Below, piece after piece: positions 32,419-39,150 of a DNA stretch of 61,831 bases. The notes below the pieces were generated by a model. That model did not search any database. It was given only the letters and a program-made list of their open reading frames with translations, and was not told where the DNA came from. The stretch covers positions 1 through 61,831 of the forward strand of contig NZ_JACTUZ010000012.1 in NCBI RefSeq assembly GCF_014490445.1, written 5' to 3'. This stretch comes from Pseudoroseomonas ludipueritiae (lineage in GTDB: Bacteria > Pseudomonadota > Alphaproteobacteria > Acetobacterales > Acetobacteraceae). A program made the position numbers and the translations under genes. The stretch's first letter is position 1; the number at the start of each line of letters is the position of its first letter.

Positions 32419-33168
32419 CTAGCCTGTGCCGAGGCCCAGCCGCCCCAGCCCCGGCAGCTTCAGCGCCGGCCGCCGCAGATCCAGCCCCGCCACGGCGCCC
32501 AGGATATTGACCTCGATACCCTCCACCCAGGCCATGGTCAGCCCGCCATAGCCCGCCAGCGTCAGCCGGAAGCCGGTGCCGGAAGGCGTGCCGCGCAGCC
32601 AGCGGCCGTCATAGGGGTAATCCTTGCCGATGGCGGTGGGCGGCAGCGCCAGCTTCACCTCCGGCAACCCGTCCAGCACAGCGGCGACGAAGGTGTTGGA
32701 ATTGGGGCCGGGCCAGGCCTGGTAGTCGCCCCGGCTCCGGAAGGCATAGCCTTCGATCGCCTGCCGCACGCGCGGGATCAGCGCCTCCGCCGCCGCGCCA
32801 TCGGCCGAGAAGACGGTCTCCGGCACGTGGCCGAACCAGCGGCCATCGGGCTCGAAGCCGTTCATGCGGATTGGCTCGCCCCAGGCGGTGTAGTCGTAGC
32901 GGGTGTAGTGCGCGGCGCCCTCCGGCTTGAAAACGATCCAGCAATGCACGGCGAAGATGCCCCGCCATCGCACCGTCTGGGCGGCGAAGACACGCAGCAC
33001 CGCCGGGCGGTGCGTCGCCGGCGCCGGCAACAGCCCGGCGGAGGAGCGGTCGGCGGTCTGCCAGCCAGCGCCCTGGCCCTTGTGCCAATAAAGCGCGGCG
33101 GAAATGCACAGCGGCAGGATGAAGAACAGCAGGAAGAGCCCGAGGGCATATTTGAGCAGGGTCGGCAT
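32419..33168 (-). CDS. DUF3750 family protein
   Basis: A 249-residue protein with a single N-terminal membrane anchor (YALGLFLLFFILPLCISAALY) and a soluble body. VRWRGIFAVHCWIVFKPEGAAHYTRYD, WPGPNSNTFVAAVLDGLPE and DGRWLRGTPSGTGFRLTLAGYGGL match DUF3750. The His/Asn/Cys pattern suggests an NlpC/P60-like fold, but catalysis is unproven. It starts at ATG 33168, about 37 bases from an FNR/FixK-like box whose promoter more probably faces ompW on the other side. Confidence 0.78.
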   Translation of the reverse strand: MPTLLKYALGLFLLFFILPLCISAALYWHKGQGAGWQTADRSSAGLLPAPATHRPAVLRVFAAQTVRWRGIFAVHCWIVFKPEGAAHYTRYDYTAWGEPIRMNGFEPDGRWFGHVPETVFSADGAAAEALIPRVRQAIEGYAFRSRGDYQAWPGPNSNTFVAAVLDGLPEVKLALPPTAIGKDYPYDGRWLRGTPSGTGFRLTLAGYGGLTMAWVEGIEVNILGAVAGLDLRRPALKLPGLGRLGLGTG

Positions 33169-33204
33169 CCGGCAGAGATTGTTCCGCTTTCGTCGAAGGC
33201 AATG

Positions 33205-33218
33205 CTGATGCAGATCAA
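33205..33218 (+). promoter_or_regulatory. FNR/FixK-like box upstream of ompW
   Basis: CTGATGCAGATCAA differs from the FNR consensus TTGAT-N4-ATCAA at one base. Its centre is about 30 bases upstream of TAAGCT at 33241-33246, a fair -10. This is the spacing of a class II activated promoter, with transcription starting near 33253. OmpW is under FNR control in enterobacteria. Confidence 0.6.
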
Positions 33219-33288
33219 GGAAGGCTTTGGCCAAGCTTTCTAAGCTCCCTCCCGGGCGGCCCAGGCTGCCTGAAAGAGAGAGTTTTCC

Positions 33289-33954
33289 GTGAACCAGATT
33301 CTTCGTAGCCTTTCCGCCGCCGCGGCCTTCTCCTGCCTCGCGGCCCTTCCCCTGGCTAACACCGCCACGGCCCAGGAGCCGGTGCGCGGCAAGCAGGCCG
33401 GCGACCTCGTGCTCGGCCTCGGCGTCATCGGTGTGCTGCCGGATTCGGGCGGGCGGGTGGATGCCATCGGCGGCAAGCCGAATGCGAGCGACAGTGCCTC
33501 GCCGCAGTTGGACCTCACCTGGTTCGCCACGCCCAACCTGTCCCTTAACCTGATCGCCGCCACCACCCGCCACGACGTGCATGTGAATGGCTCGGCTTTG
33601 GGCGAGGTGGACCTCGGCCGGGTCTGGGCGCTGCCGCCGACGCTGACGCTGCAGTTCCATCCCTTTCCGCAGGCGCGCGTCAGCCCCTATGTCGGCGCCG
33701 GCATCAACTACACCTTCTTCTACTCCGAGGGCGGCCGCCGCACCCCACCGGTGGAGAAGGTGGATGTGAAGAACAGCTGGGGCTGGGCGCTGAATGCTGG
33801 CGTGGATATCGAGGTGGCGCCGCGCTGGGCGGTGAATTTCGACGTCAAGAAGCTGTTCCTGCGGCCGGATGTCTCGGTCAACAGCGGCGCCATCGGGGCG
33901 CGGGCCGATCTGGACCCCTGGATCGTCGGCGCGGGCGTGCGTTACCGCTTCTGA
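33289..33954 (+). CDS. ompW: OmpW-family outer-membrane protein
   Basis: A 221-residue beta-barrel precursor starting at GTG 33289 with AGAGAGAG upstream. After a signal peptide ending TATAQ the body shows OmpW features: GDLVLGLGVIGVLPDSGG near the mature N-terminus, PQLDLTWFATPNLSLNLIAATTRHDVHVNG, LPPTLTLQFHPFPQARVSPYVGAGINYTFFY, and a terminal Phe in VGAGVRYRF, the barrel assembly signal. OmpW forms a narrow eight-strand barrel for small hydrophobic molecules. A FNR-type box and matching -10 lie upstream; hemN follows with its own box. Confidence 0.9.
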   Translation: MNQILRSLSAAAAFSCLAALPLANTATAQEPVRGKQAGDLVLGLGVIGVLPDSGGRVDAIGGKPNASDSASPQLDLTWFATPNLSLNLIAATTRHDVHVNGSALGEVDLGRVWALPPTLTLQFHPFPQARVSPYVGAGINYTFFYSEGGRRTPPVEKVDVKNSWGWALNAGVDIEVAPRWAVNFDVKKLFLRPDVSVNSGAIGARADLDPWIVGAGVRYRF

Positions 33955-33955
33955 C

Positions 33956-33969
33956 TTGACCCATCTCAA
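33956..33969 (+). promoter_or_regulatory. FNR/FixK-like box upstream of hemN
   Basis: TTGACCCATCTCAA matches TTGAT-N4-ATCAA at eight of ten positions, immediately after the ompW stop. A GAGAAT at 33991-33996 lies at -10 distance for a class II promoter, putting the start of transcription near 34003. Oxygen-independent coproporphyrinogen oxidase is a classic FNR/FixK target. Confidence 0.55.
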
Positions 33970-34002
33970 GGCGCGGGGCCTGGCATCGGGGAGAATGACG
34001 GC

Positions 34003-35352
34003 ATGACCGACGCCCCGATGCCCTCCCGCGACCTGCTCGCCCTGGCCGAGGCCAGGGTGCCCCGCTACACCAGCTACCCCACCGCCGCGCAGTTCGGCGC
34101 GCTGGAGGAAGCCACCTACCGCGAATGGCTGCGGGAGGGCATCGGCGCGGCGGACCCGCTTTCGCTCTACCTGCATGTGCCCTTCTGCCGCGACCTTTGC
34201 TGGTATTGCGCCTGCCACGCCAAGCCGACGCGGTCGGACGCACGCGTCGCCGCCTACGGTGCCGCGCTGCGGGCGGAACTGGACCTGCTGGCGGCGGCGC
34301 TGCCGGCGCATGGCGGCATCTCCCACCTGCATTTCGGCGGCGGCACGCCATCCATCCTGAAGGCGGAGGGGCTGGGCCTGCTGCTGGCCGCCATCCGCGC
34401 CCGCATCGGCATCCGCCCCGGCGCCGAGCTGGCCATCGAGCTGGACCCCCGGCTGATGGACGAGGCCCTGGTGGAAGGGCTGGGCGCGCTGGGCTTCACC
34501 CGTGCCAGCCTCGGCGTGCAGGACATCGCGCCGGAGGTGCAGGCGCGCATCGGCCGTCCGCAGCCCGCCGAGATGGTGCGCGTGGGGGTGGAGCGGCTGC
34601 GGCGCGCCGGCATCACCGGCATCAACCTGGATCTGATGTATGGCCTGCCGGCGCAGACCGTGGCGCATGTGGAAGCCAGCGCGCGCTTCGCGGCGGAGCT
34701 GCGGGTGCCGCGCATCGCGGTCTTCGGCTATGCCCATGTGGCCTGGATGAAGCCGCACCAGAAGGCGATCGACGCCAGCCTGCTGCCCGGCGCCTCGGCG
34801 CGCATGGAGCAGGCGGAGGCTGCCGAGGCGGTGTTGCGTGCCGCCGGATACGTGGCCCTGGGCCTCGACCACTTCGCGCTGCCGGAGGACCCGCTGGCCA
34901 TCGCGGCGGACGAGGGTCGGCTGCGCCGCAACTTCCAGGGCTATACGACCGATACGGCGCCGGCGCTGCTGGGGCTGGGCGCATCCTCCATCGGCGCGCT
35001 GCGCGGCGGCTTCGCGCAGAACATCGCCGATGAGCGCCGCTATGCCGAGGCCGTGGCGGCCGGACGCCTGCCGGTGGCGCGCGGCGTCGCCACCACGGAG
35101 GAGGACCGGCTGCGCGCCGGGCTCATCGAGCGGCTGATGTGCGACTTCGCACTGGATCTCTGCGCCGTGCCGGATGTCATGCTGGTGGATGCCATGGCGC
35201 GCCTGGGGCCGCTGGAGCGTGACGGGCTGGTGCGGCTGGATGGCGCGCATCTGCTGGTGCCGCCGGCCGGGCGGCGCTTCGTGCGGCAGGTGGCGGCCTG
35301 CTTCGATGCCTATTGGCAGCCGGCCGCGCAGCGCCACTCGGCGGCCGTCTAG
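34003..35352 (+). CDS. hemN: Oxygen-independent coproporphyrinogen III oxidase
   Basis: A 449-residue radical-SAM enzyme converting coproporphyrinogen III to protoporphyrinogen IX without oxygen, for haem synthesis under low oxygen. The cluster motif is C62-x3-C66-x2-C69 (CRDLCWYCAC), with YTSYPTAAQF near the N-terminus as in HemN proper rather than HemW. FGGGTPSIL (about 106-114), INLDLMYGLPAQT (about 205-217) and the C-terminal HemN domain (RLMCDFALDL) are present. The predicted transcript starts at about 34003, so either the ATG is leaderless or the second ATG at 34018 is used. The stop overlaps that of the convergent GntR gene. Confidence 0.93.
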   Translation: MTDAPMPSRDLLALAEARVPRYTSYPTAAQFGALEEATYREWLREGIGAADPLSLYLHVPFCRDLCWYCACHAKPTRSDARVAAYGAALRAELDLLAAALPAHGGISHLHFGGGTPSILKAEGLGLLLAAIRARIGIRPGAELAIELDPRLMDEALVEGLGALGFTRASLGVQDIAPEVQARIGRPQPAEMVRVGVERLRRAGITGINLDLMYGLPAQTVAHVEASARFAAELRVPRIAVFGYAHVAWMKPHQKAIDASLLPGASARMEQAEAAEAVLRAAGYVALGLDHFALPEDPLAIAADEGRLRRNFQGYTTDTAPALLGLGASSIGALRGGFAQNIADERRYAEAVAAGRLPVARGVATTEEDRLRAGLIERLMCDFALDLCAVPDVMLVDAMARLGPLERDGLVRLDGAHLLVPPAGRRFVRQVAACFDAYWQPAAQRHSAAV

Positions 35353-36032
35353 CCTGCGGCGATAATCCGGTGCACGGCCGCGATGTGGTCGTGCATCCGT
35401 GCCTGCGCCGCCGCCGCCTCGCCACCCGCGATGGCGGCGACGATGCCTTCATGCTCCGCGAAGGAGGGGTGGCCGGGGGGTGGGCCCTCCGGCTGCGGGC
35501 GCGGGCGGTTCCAGGTCAGCACGCGGCGGATGGCGGCGAGCTGGTCGAACAGATGCAGCAGCAGCGGATTGCCGGCGGCGGCGGCAATCTCCCGGTGCAG
35601 CCGGGCATCCTGGCCCTCGTAGCCGCGCCAGGAGAGGCCGGGGCGGCGGGAAGCCTCCATGGCGGCGCGCATCGCTTCCACCTGCGCCGGGGTGGCGTGG
35701 CGCGCCGCCAGCGCCGCCAGTTGCGGCTCCAGCACCAGCCGCGCCCGCAGCATGTCGTCCGCCCCGGCCTGCCGCGCCAGCTGCGCCACGTCGCCAATGG
35801 CCGCCAGCGGCCTCGCGCCCAGGAAGGTGCCCTTGCCGACATGACGCCAGAGCTGCCCTTCCGCCTCCAGCGTCGCCAGAGCCTTGCGGAGTTCGGCACG
35901 GGAGACGCCCAGCGCCTCCGCCAGCTCGCGCTCCGGCGGCAGACGGCCGGAATCGGGCAGGGGAGTGCTGGCGAGATAGGCTTGCAGCAGCGTCAGCACC
36001 GGCGTGCCATCCAGGCCGGGTTCAGGTTCCAT
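35349..36032 (-). CDS. GntR-family regulator (FCD domain)
   Basis: A 227-residue regulator taken from ATG 36032 (MEPEPGLDGTPVLT); longer frames run into the divergent gene. The helix-turn-helix region (RLPPERELAEALGVSRAELRKALATLEAEGQL, about 32-64) precedes an FCD domain (RARLVLEPQLAALAARHA to MHDHIAAVHRII). It is divergent from the fumarylpyruvate-hydrolase-like gene. An inverted repeat over that gene's -10 is the likely operator. Its 3' end shares the bases CTAG with the hemN stop. Confidence 0.88.
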   Translation of the reverse strand: MEPEPGLDGTPVLTLLQAYLASTPLPDSGRLPPERELAEALGVSRAELRKALATLEAEGQLWRHVGKGTFLGARPLAAIGDVAQLARQAGADDMLRARLVLEPQLAALAARHATPAQVEAMRAAMEASRRPGLSWRGYEGQDARLHREIAAAAGNPLLLHLFDQLAAIRRVLTWNRPRPQPEGPPPGHPSFAEHEGIVAAIAGGEAAAAQARMHDHIAAVHRIIAAG

Positions 36033-36074
36033 GGGGCATTGCCATAGGCGGGCTTTCGACGTCGCGCCAGCGGC

Positions 36075-36118
36075 TTGACGGCCTTCGGGCACGGGCGTAA
36101 CCAATTCCCCGATTGGTT
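36075..36118 (+). promoter_or_regulatory. Promoter and overlapping operator for the FAH-family gene
   Basis: A -35 TTGACG at 36075-36080 is followed after 17 bases by a weak -10 TAACCA at 36098-36103. The inverted repeat AACCAAT-N6-ATTGGTT (36099-36118) begins within the -10, so bound protein would block polymerase. The divergent GntR regulator is the obvious candidate. Confidence 0.6.
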
Positions 36119-36132
36119 CAGGAGAGACCACC

Positions 36133-36819
36133 ATGCGCTACGTCATCGAGCCCGCGCCCGAGACCACCATCCCCGTCACTGGCGAGGAAGGCGTCTTCCC
36201 GGTGCGGCGCATCTGGTGCGTTGGCCGCAACTATGCCGATCATGCGCGTGAGATGGGCCATGACCCGGACCGCGAGCCGCCCTTCTTCTTCTCCAAGCCC
36301 GCCAATGCCGCGGTGCCCGGTGGCACGCTGCCTTTCCCTGGCCAGACCAAGGACCTGCACCACGAGGTTGAGCTGGTGGCGGCCATCGGCAAGGGCGGCA
36401 AGGACATCCCGGCCGAGCGGGCGCTGGAGCATGTCTATGGCTATGCCATCGGCCTGGACATGACGCGCCGCGACATCCAGGCGGAAGCCAAGAAGCTTGG
36501 CCGCCCCTGGGAACTCTCCAAGGGCTTCGACCAGTCCTGCCCGATCAGCCCGATCGTGCCGGCGGCGCGCATCGGCCATCCGAGCCAGGGCAAGATCGAG
36601 ATCACGGTCAACGGCAAGGTGCAGCAGACCGGCGACATGAACCAGATGATCTGGTCGCTGCCCGAGGCCATCGCCTATCTCTCCCGCTACGTGGAGCTGC
36701 TGCCGGGCGACCTGATCATGACCGGCACCCCCGCCGGCGTCAGCGCCGTGAAGCCAGGCGACACCATGCATGGCTATTGCGAGGGCGTGGGTGAGGTGAC
36801 GGTCACCTACACCGCCTGA
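36133..36819 (+). CDS. Fumarylacetoacetate hydrolase family protein (fumarylpyruvate hydrolase-like)
   Basis: A 228-residue FAH-fold enzyme of the short fumarylpyruvate hydrolase/oxaloacetate tautomerase type. RRIWCVGRNYADHAREMG (about 25-42) holds the catalytic His pair region, HHEVELVAAIGKGGK (about 76-90) gives the metal-binding E-x-E, and YAIGLDMTRRDIQ with DLIMTGTPAGVSAVKPGD completes the site. The typical activity is C-C cleavage of fumarylpyruvate to fumarate and pyruvate at the end of the gentisate route; no gentisate dioxygenase is visible. AGGAGAG precedes the ATG. The LrgAB and D-lactate dehydrogenase genes downstream suggest that pyruvate is the common product. Confidence 0.87.
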   Translation: MRYVIEPAPETTIPVTGEEGVFPVRRIWCVGRNYADHAREMGHDPDREPPFFFSKPANAAVPGGTLPFPGQTKDLHHEVELVAAIGKGGKDIPAERALEHVYGYAIGLDMTRRDIQAEAKKLGRPWELSKGFDQSCPISPIVPAARIGHPSQGKIEITVNGKVQQTGDMNQMIWSLPEAIAYLSRYVELLPGDLIMTGTPAGVSAVKPGDTMHGYCEGVGEVTVTYTA

Positions 36820-36846
36820 GGCTCCTGTCCTCCGCAAGGCTGGCCG

Positions 36847-36868
36847 TGCTGCATTGTGCATTGCAGCA
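36847..36868. promoter_or_regulatory. Inverted repeat upstream of lrgA
   Basis: TGCTGCA (36847-36853) and TGCAGCA (36862-36868) flank TTGTGCAT. Direct copies of GGCTGGCCG lie on either side. It begins 27 bases after the FAH stop and about 80 bases before lrgA, and could be an operator or a weak attenuating hairpin. Confidence 0.4.
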
Positions 36869-36948
36869 ATGGCTGGCCGGAGGGAACCTGGGGCTCCTTG
36901 CGCTGTAGGGGCCCTTGCCATGTCCATCTCCATCACCGGATGCCGGCC

Positions 36949-37299
36949 ATGACCGGCGCCATCACCGCCCTTCTTGCTTGCCAGTTGATCGGCGAGGTCC
37001 TGGCGCGCGTGCTGCACCTGCCCGTGCCGGGGCCGGTGATCGGCATGGTGCTGCTCTTCCTCGCCCTGCTGCTGCGCCACCCGGGTGGCGAGACGCCGGA
37101 GGCCCTGGGCAAGGTGGCGGATACGCTGCTGGGCAATCTCGGCCTGCTTTTCGTGCCGGCGGGCGTGGGCGTGGTGGTTCTGCTGCACACCCTGGCGGAG
37201 AACTGGCTGTCGCTGGCCTTGGCCATCATCGGCGGCACGCTGCTCGCCATGGCTGTGACCGGACGGCTGGCGCAGGCCCTGCTGCGCCGGTGGGGCTGA
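36949..37299 (+). CDS. CidA/LrgA-family membrane protein
   Basis: A 116-residue holin-like protein with four hydrophobic segments. LACQLIGEVLARVLHLPVPGPVIGMVLLFLAL (about 9-40) carries the conserved PGPVIGM, and the next segments are GNLGLLFVPAGVGVVVL and LALAIIGGTLLAMAVTG. With LrgB it forms the CidAB/LrgAB system, now linked in Bacillus and Streptococcus to pyruvate uptake as well as to murein hydrolase control. ATG 36940 is an alternative start; neither has a strong ribosome site. lrgB follows after 6 bases. Confidence 0.87.
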   Translation: MTGAITALLACQLIGEVLARVLHLPVPGPVIGMVLLFLALLLRHPGGETPEALGKVADTLLGNLGLLFVPAGVGVVVLLHTLAENWLSLALAIIGGTLLAMAVTGRLAQALLRRWG

Positions 37300-37305
37300 G
37301 GCGCC

Positions 37306-38034
37306 ATGCCGGACGATCTCGCTTCTATCTGGGTGTATCTGGCGCGGGAGCCCCTGTCCGCTCTGACTTTGACGTTGCTGGCCTGGCTCGCGGCGCTGCG
37401 GCTGCACCGGATGGCGCGCTACCACCCGCTGGCCAATCCCGTGCTGATCGCGGTGCTGATCCTGGCGCTGGGGCTGATGGCCGCGGGCATCGAATACCGC
37501 GCTTACTTCCAGGGCGCGCAATTCGTTCATTTCCTGCTGGGCCCGGCCACGGTGGCGCTGGCCATTCCGCTGCACCGGCAATGGCACGGGCTGCGCAACG
37601 CCATGGCGCCGGCGGTGATTTCCATTCTCCTTGGCGGCATGCTGGCGGCGGCGCTGGGGGTCGGCATCGCCGCGGCGCTGGGCTCGCCGGCCGAGATCGT
37701 TGCCTCCCTGGCGCCGCGCTCGGTCACCACGCCTGTGGCCATGGGCATAGCCGAGCGGCTGGGCGGGCTGCCCTCGCTGACCGCCGTGGTGGTGCTCTGC
37801 TCCGGTGCGGTGGGCGCCGTGCTGGGGCCGATGGCCATGGACTGGGCCGGAATCCGTGACTGGCGGGCGCGGGGGCTGGCCATCGGCACCGCCGCGCATG
37901 GCATCGGCACGGCGCGCGCGCTTTCGGTCAATATGCAGGCGGGGGTGTTCAGCGGGCTCGCAATGGGGCTGAATGCGGTGCTGACAGCGCTGTGGCTGCC
38001 CTTTCTGTGGAGCCTGCTGCGCTCCCTCGGTTGA
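37306..38034 (+). CDS. lrgB: LrgB-family membrane protein
   Basis: A 242-residue polytopic protein. Conserved blocks include YHPLANPVLIAVLILALGLMAAGIEYRAYFQGAQFVHFLLGPATVALAIPL (split over two segments) and LAPRSVTTPVAMGIAERLGGLPSLTAVVVLCSGAVGAVLGP, the signature of LrgB/CidB. It acts with LrgA in the inner membrane. It is immediately followed by a D-lactate dehydrogenase gene (14 bases), which supports a pyruvate/lactate role over a purely lytic one. Confidence 0.92.
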   Translation: MPDDLASIWVYLAREPLSALTLTLLAWLAALRLHRMARYHPLANPVLIAVLILALGLMAAGIEYRAYFQGAQFVHFLLGPATVALAIPLHRQWHGLRNAMAPAVISILLGGMLAAALGVGIAAALGSPAEIVASLAPRSVTTPVAMGIAERLGGLPSLTAVVVLCSGAVGAVLGPMAMDWAGIRDWRARGLAIGTAAHGIGTARALSVNMQAGVFSGLAMGLNAVLTALWLPFLWSLLRSLG

Positions 38035-38048
38035 AAGACGGAGACCGG

Positions 38049-39050
38049 ATGCGCATCGCCTTCTTCAGCACCAAGTCCTACGATCGCCAGAGCTTCGACG
38101 AAGCCAACCGCGATTACGGCCACGAGATCGGCTATTTCGAGCCGCACCTGGATGCGGTGACAGCCAGCCTCGCCGCCGGCTGGCCCGCCGTCTGCGCCTT
38201 TGTCAACGACCGCCTGAATGCCGCAGCCCTGGCCGTGCTGGCGGAAGGCGGCACGCGGCTGGTGGCCATGCGTTGCGCCGGCTTCAACAACGTGGATCTC
38301 GCGGCGGCGGAGAAACTGGGCATCGCCGTGGTGCGGGTGCCGGCCTATTCGCCGGAAGCGGTCTCCGAATTCACCATCGGGCTGATGCTGGCGCTGGACC
38401 GTAAGATCCACCGTGCCTGGGCGCGGGTGCGGGAGAACAACTTCTCCCTCGATGGGCTGCTGGGCCTGGGGTTGCATGGCCGGGTGGCGGGGGTGGTCGG
38501 CACCGGCCGCATCGGCGGGCTGGTGGCACGGGCGCTGCGGCTGGGCTTCGGTTGCGAGGTGCTGGCGACCGACCGGGTCGAGGACCCCGCCCTGATCGCC
38601 GCTGGCGTTCGCTACGTGCCGGTGGAGCAACTCATGGCGGAAGCCGACATCGTCACCCTCCATTGCCCGCTGACGCCGGGGACGCATCACCTGGTCAATG
38701 CCGCCAGCCTTGCCACGGTGCGGCCGGGCTTCCAGCTGATCAACACCAGCCGGGGCGCATTGGTGGATGCCGATGCGCTGATCGATGCGCTGAAATCCGG
38801 CCGCATCGGCGGCGTCGCGCTGGATGTCTATGAACAGGAAGGCGACCTGTTCTTCGAGGACCTCTCCAACGAGATCATTCAGGACGATGTGTTCCAGCGC
38901 CTGCTGACCTTCCCCAATGTGCTTGTCACGGGGCACCAGGCCTTCCTGACCCGGCCGGCCTTGCAGGCCATCGCGCGCACGACCCTGCAATCCGCCACGG
39001 ATTTCGCCGTGGGCAGGCCGCTGCCCAACCGCCTCGGCACCTCTGGCTGA
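38049..39050 (+). CDS. D-lactate dehydrogenase-type 2-hydroxyacid dehydrogenase
   Basis: A 333-residue NAD-dependent D-2-hydroxyacid dehydrogenase, close to fermentative LdhA. The start MRIAFFSTKSYDRQSFDEAN, the motif VVGTGRIGGLVARAL (about 154-168), NTSRGALVDADAL with the substrate Arg (about 232), DVYEQEGDLFFEDLS with the Glu (about 262) and VTGHQAFLT with the catalytic His (about 295) are all present. It reduces pyruvate to D-lactate or oxidises D-lactate. It lies directly behind lrgAB and was probably co-transcribed. A 7-bp hairpin follows. Confidence 0.92.
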   Translation: MRIAFFSTKSYDRQSFDEANRDYGHEIGYFEPHLDAVTASLAAGWPAVCAFVNDRLNAAALAVLAEGGTRLVAMRCAGFNNVDLAAAEKLGIAVVRVPAYSPEAVSEFTIGLMLALDRKIHRAWARVRENNFSLDGLLGLGLHGRVAGVVGTGRIGGLVARALRLGFGCEVLATDRVEDPALIAAGVRYVPVEQLMAEADIVTLHCPLTPGTHHLVNAASLATVRPGFQLINTSRGALVDADALIDALKSGRIGGVALDVYEQEGDLFFEDLSNEIIQDDVFQRLLTFPNVLVTGHQAFLTRPALQAIARTTLQSATDFAVGRPLPNRLGTSG

Positions 39051-39068
39051 GCCATGCAACCCGGCGCG

Positions 39069-39090
39069 CCGGCGGCCGTTGCTCCGCCGG
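39069..39090 (+). terminator. Hairpin after the D-lactate dehydrogenase gene
   Basis: CCGGCGG (39069-39075) pairs with CCGCCGG (39084-39090) over an 8-base loop, 19 bases past the stop. It has no T run. Confidence 0.4.
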
Positions 39091-39150
39091 CCACCGAATG
39101 GTCACGATGCGGCCTTGCCGCCGCCAGGGACGGGAGTGAAACCACCAGGC

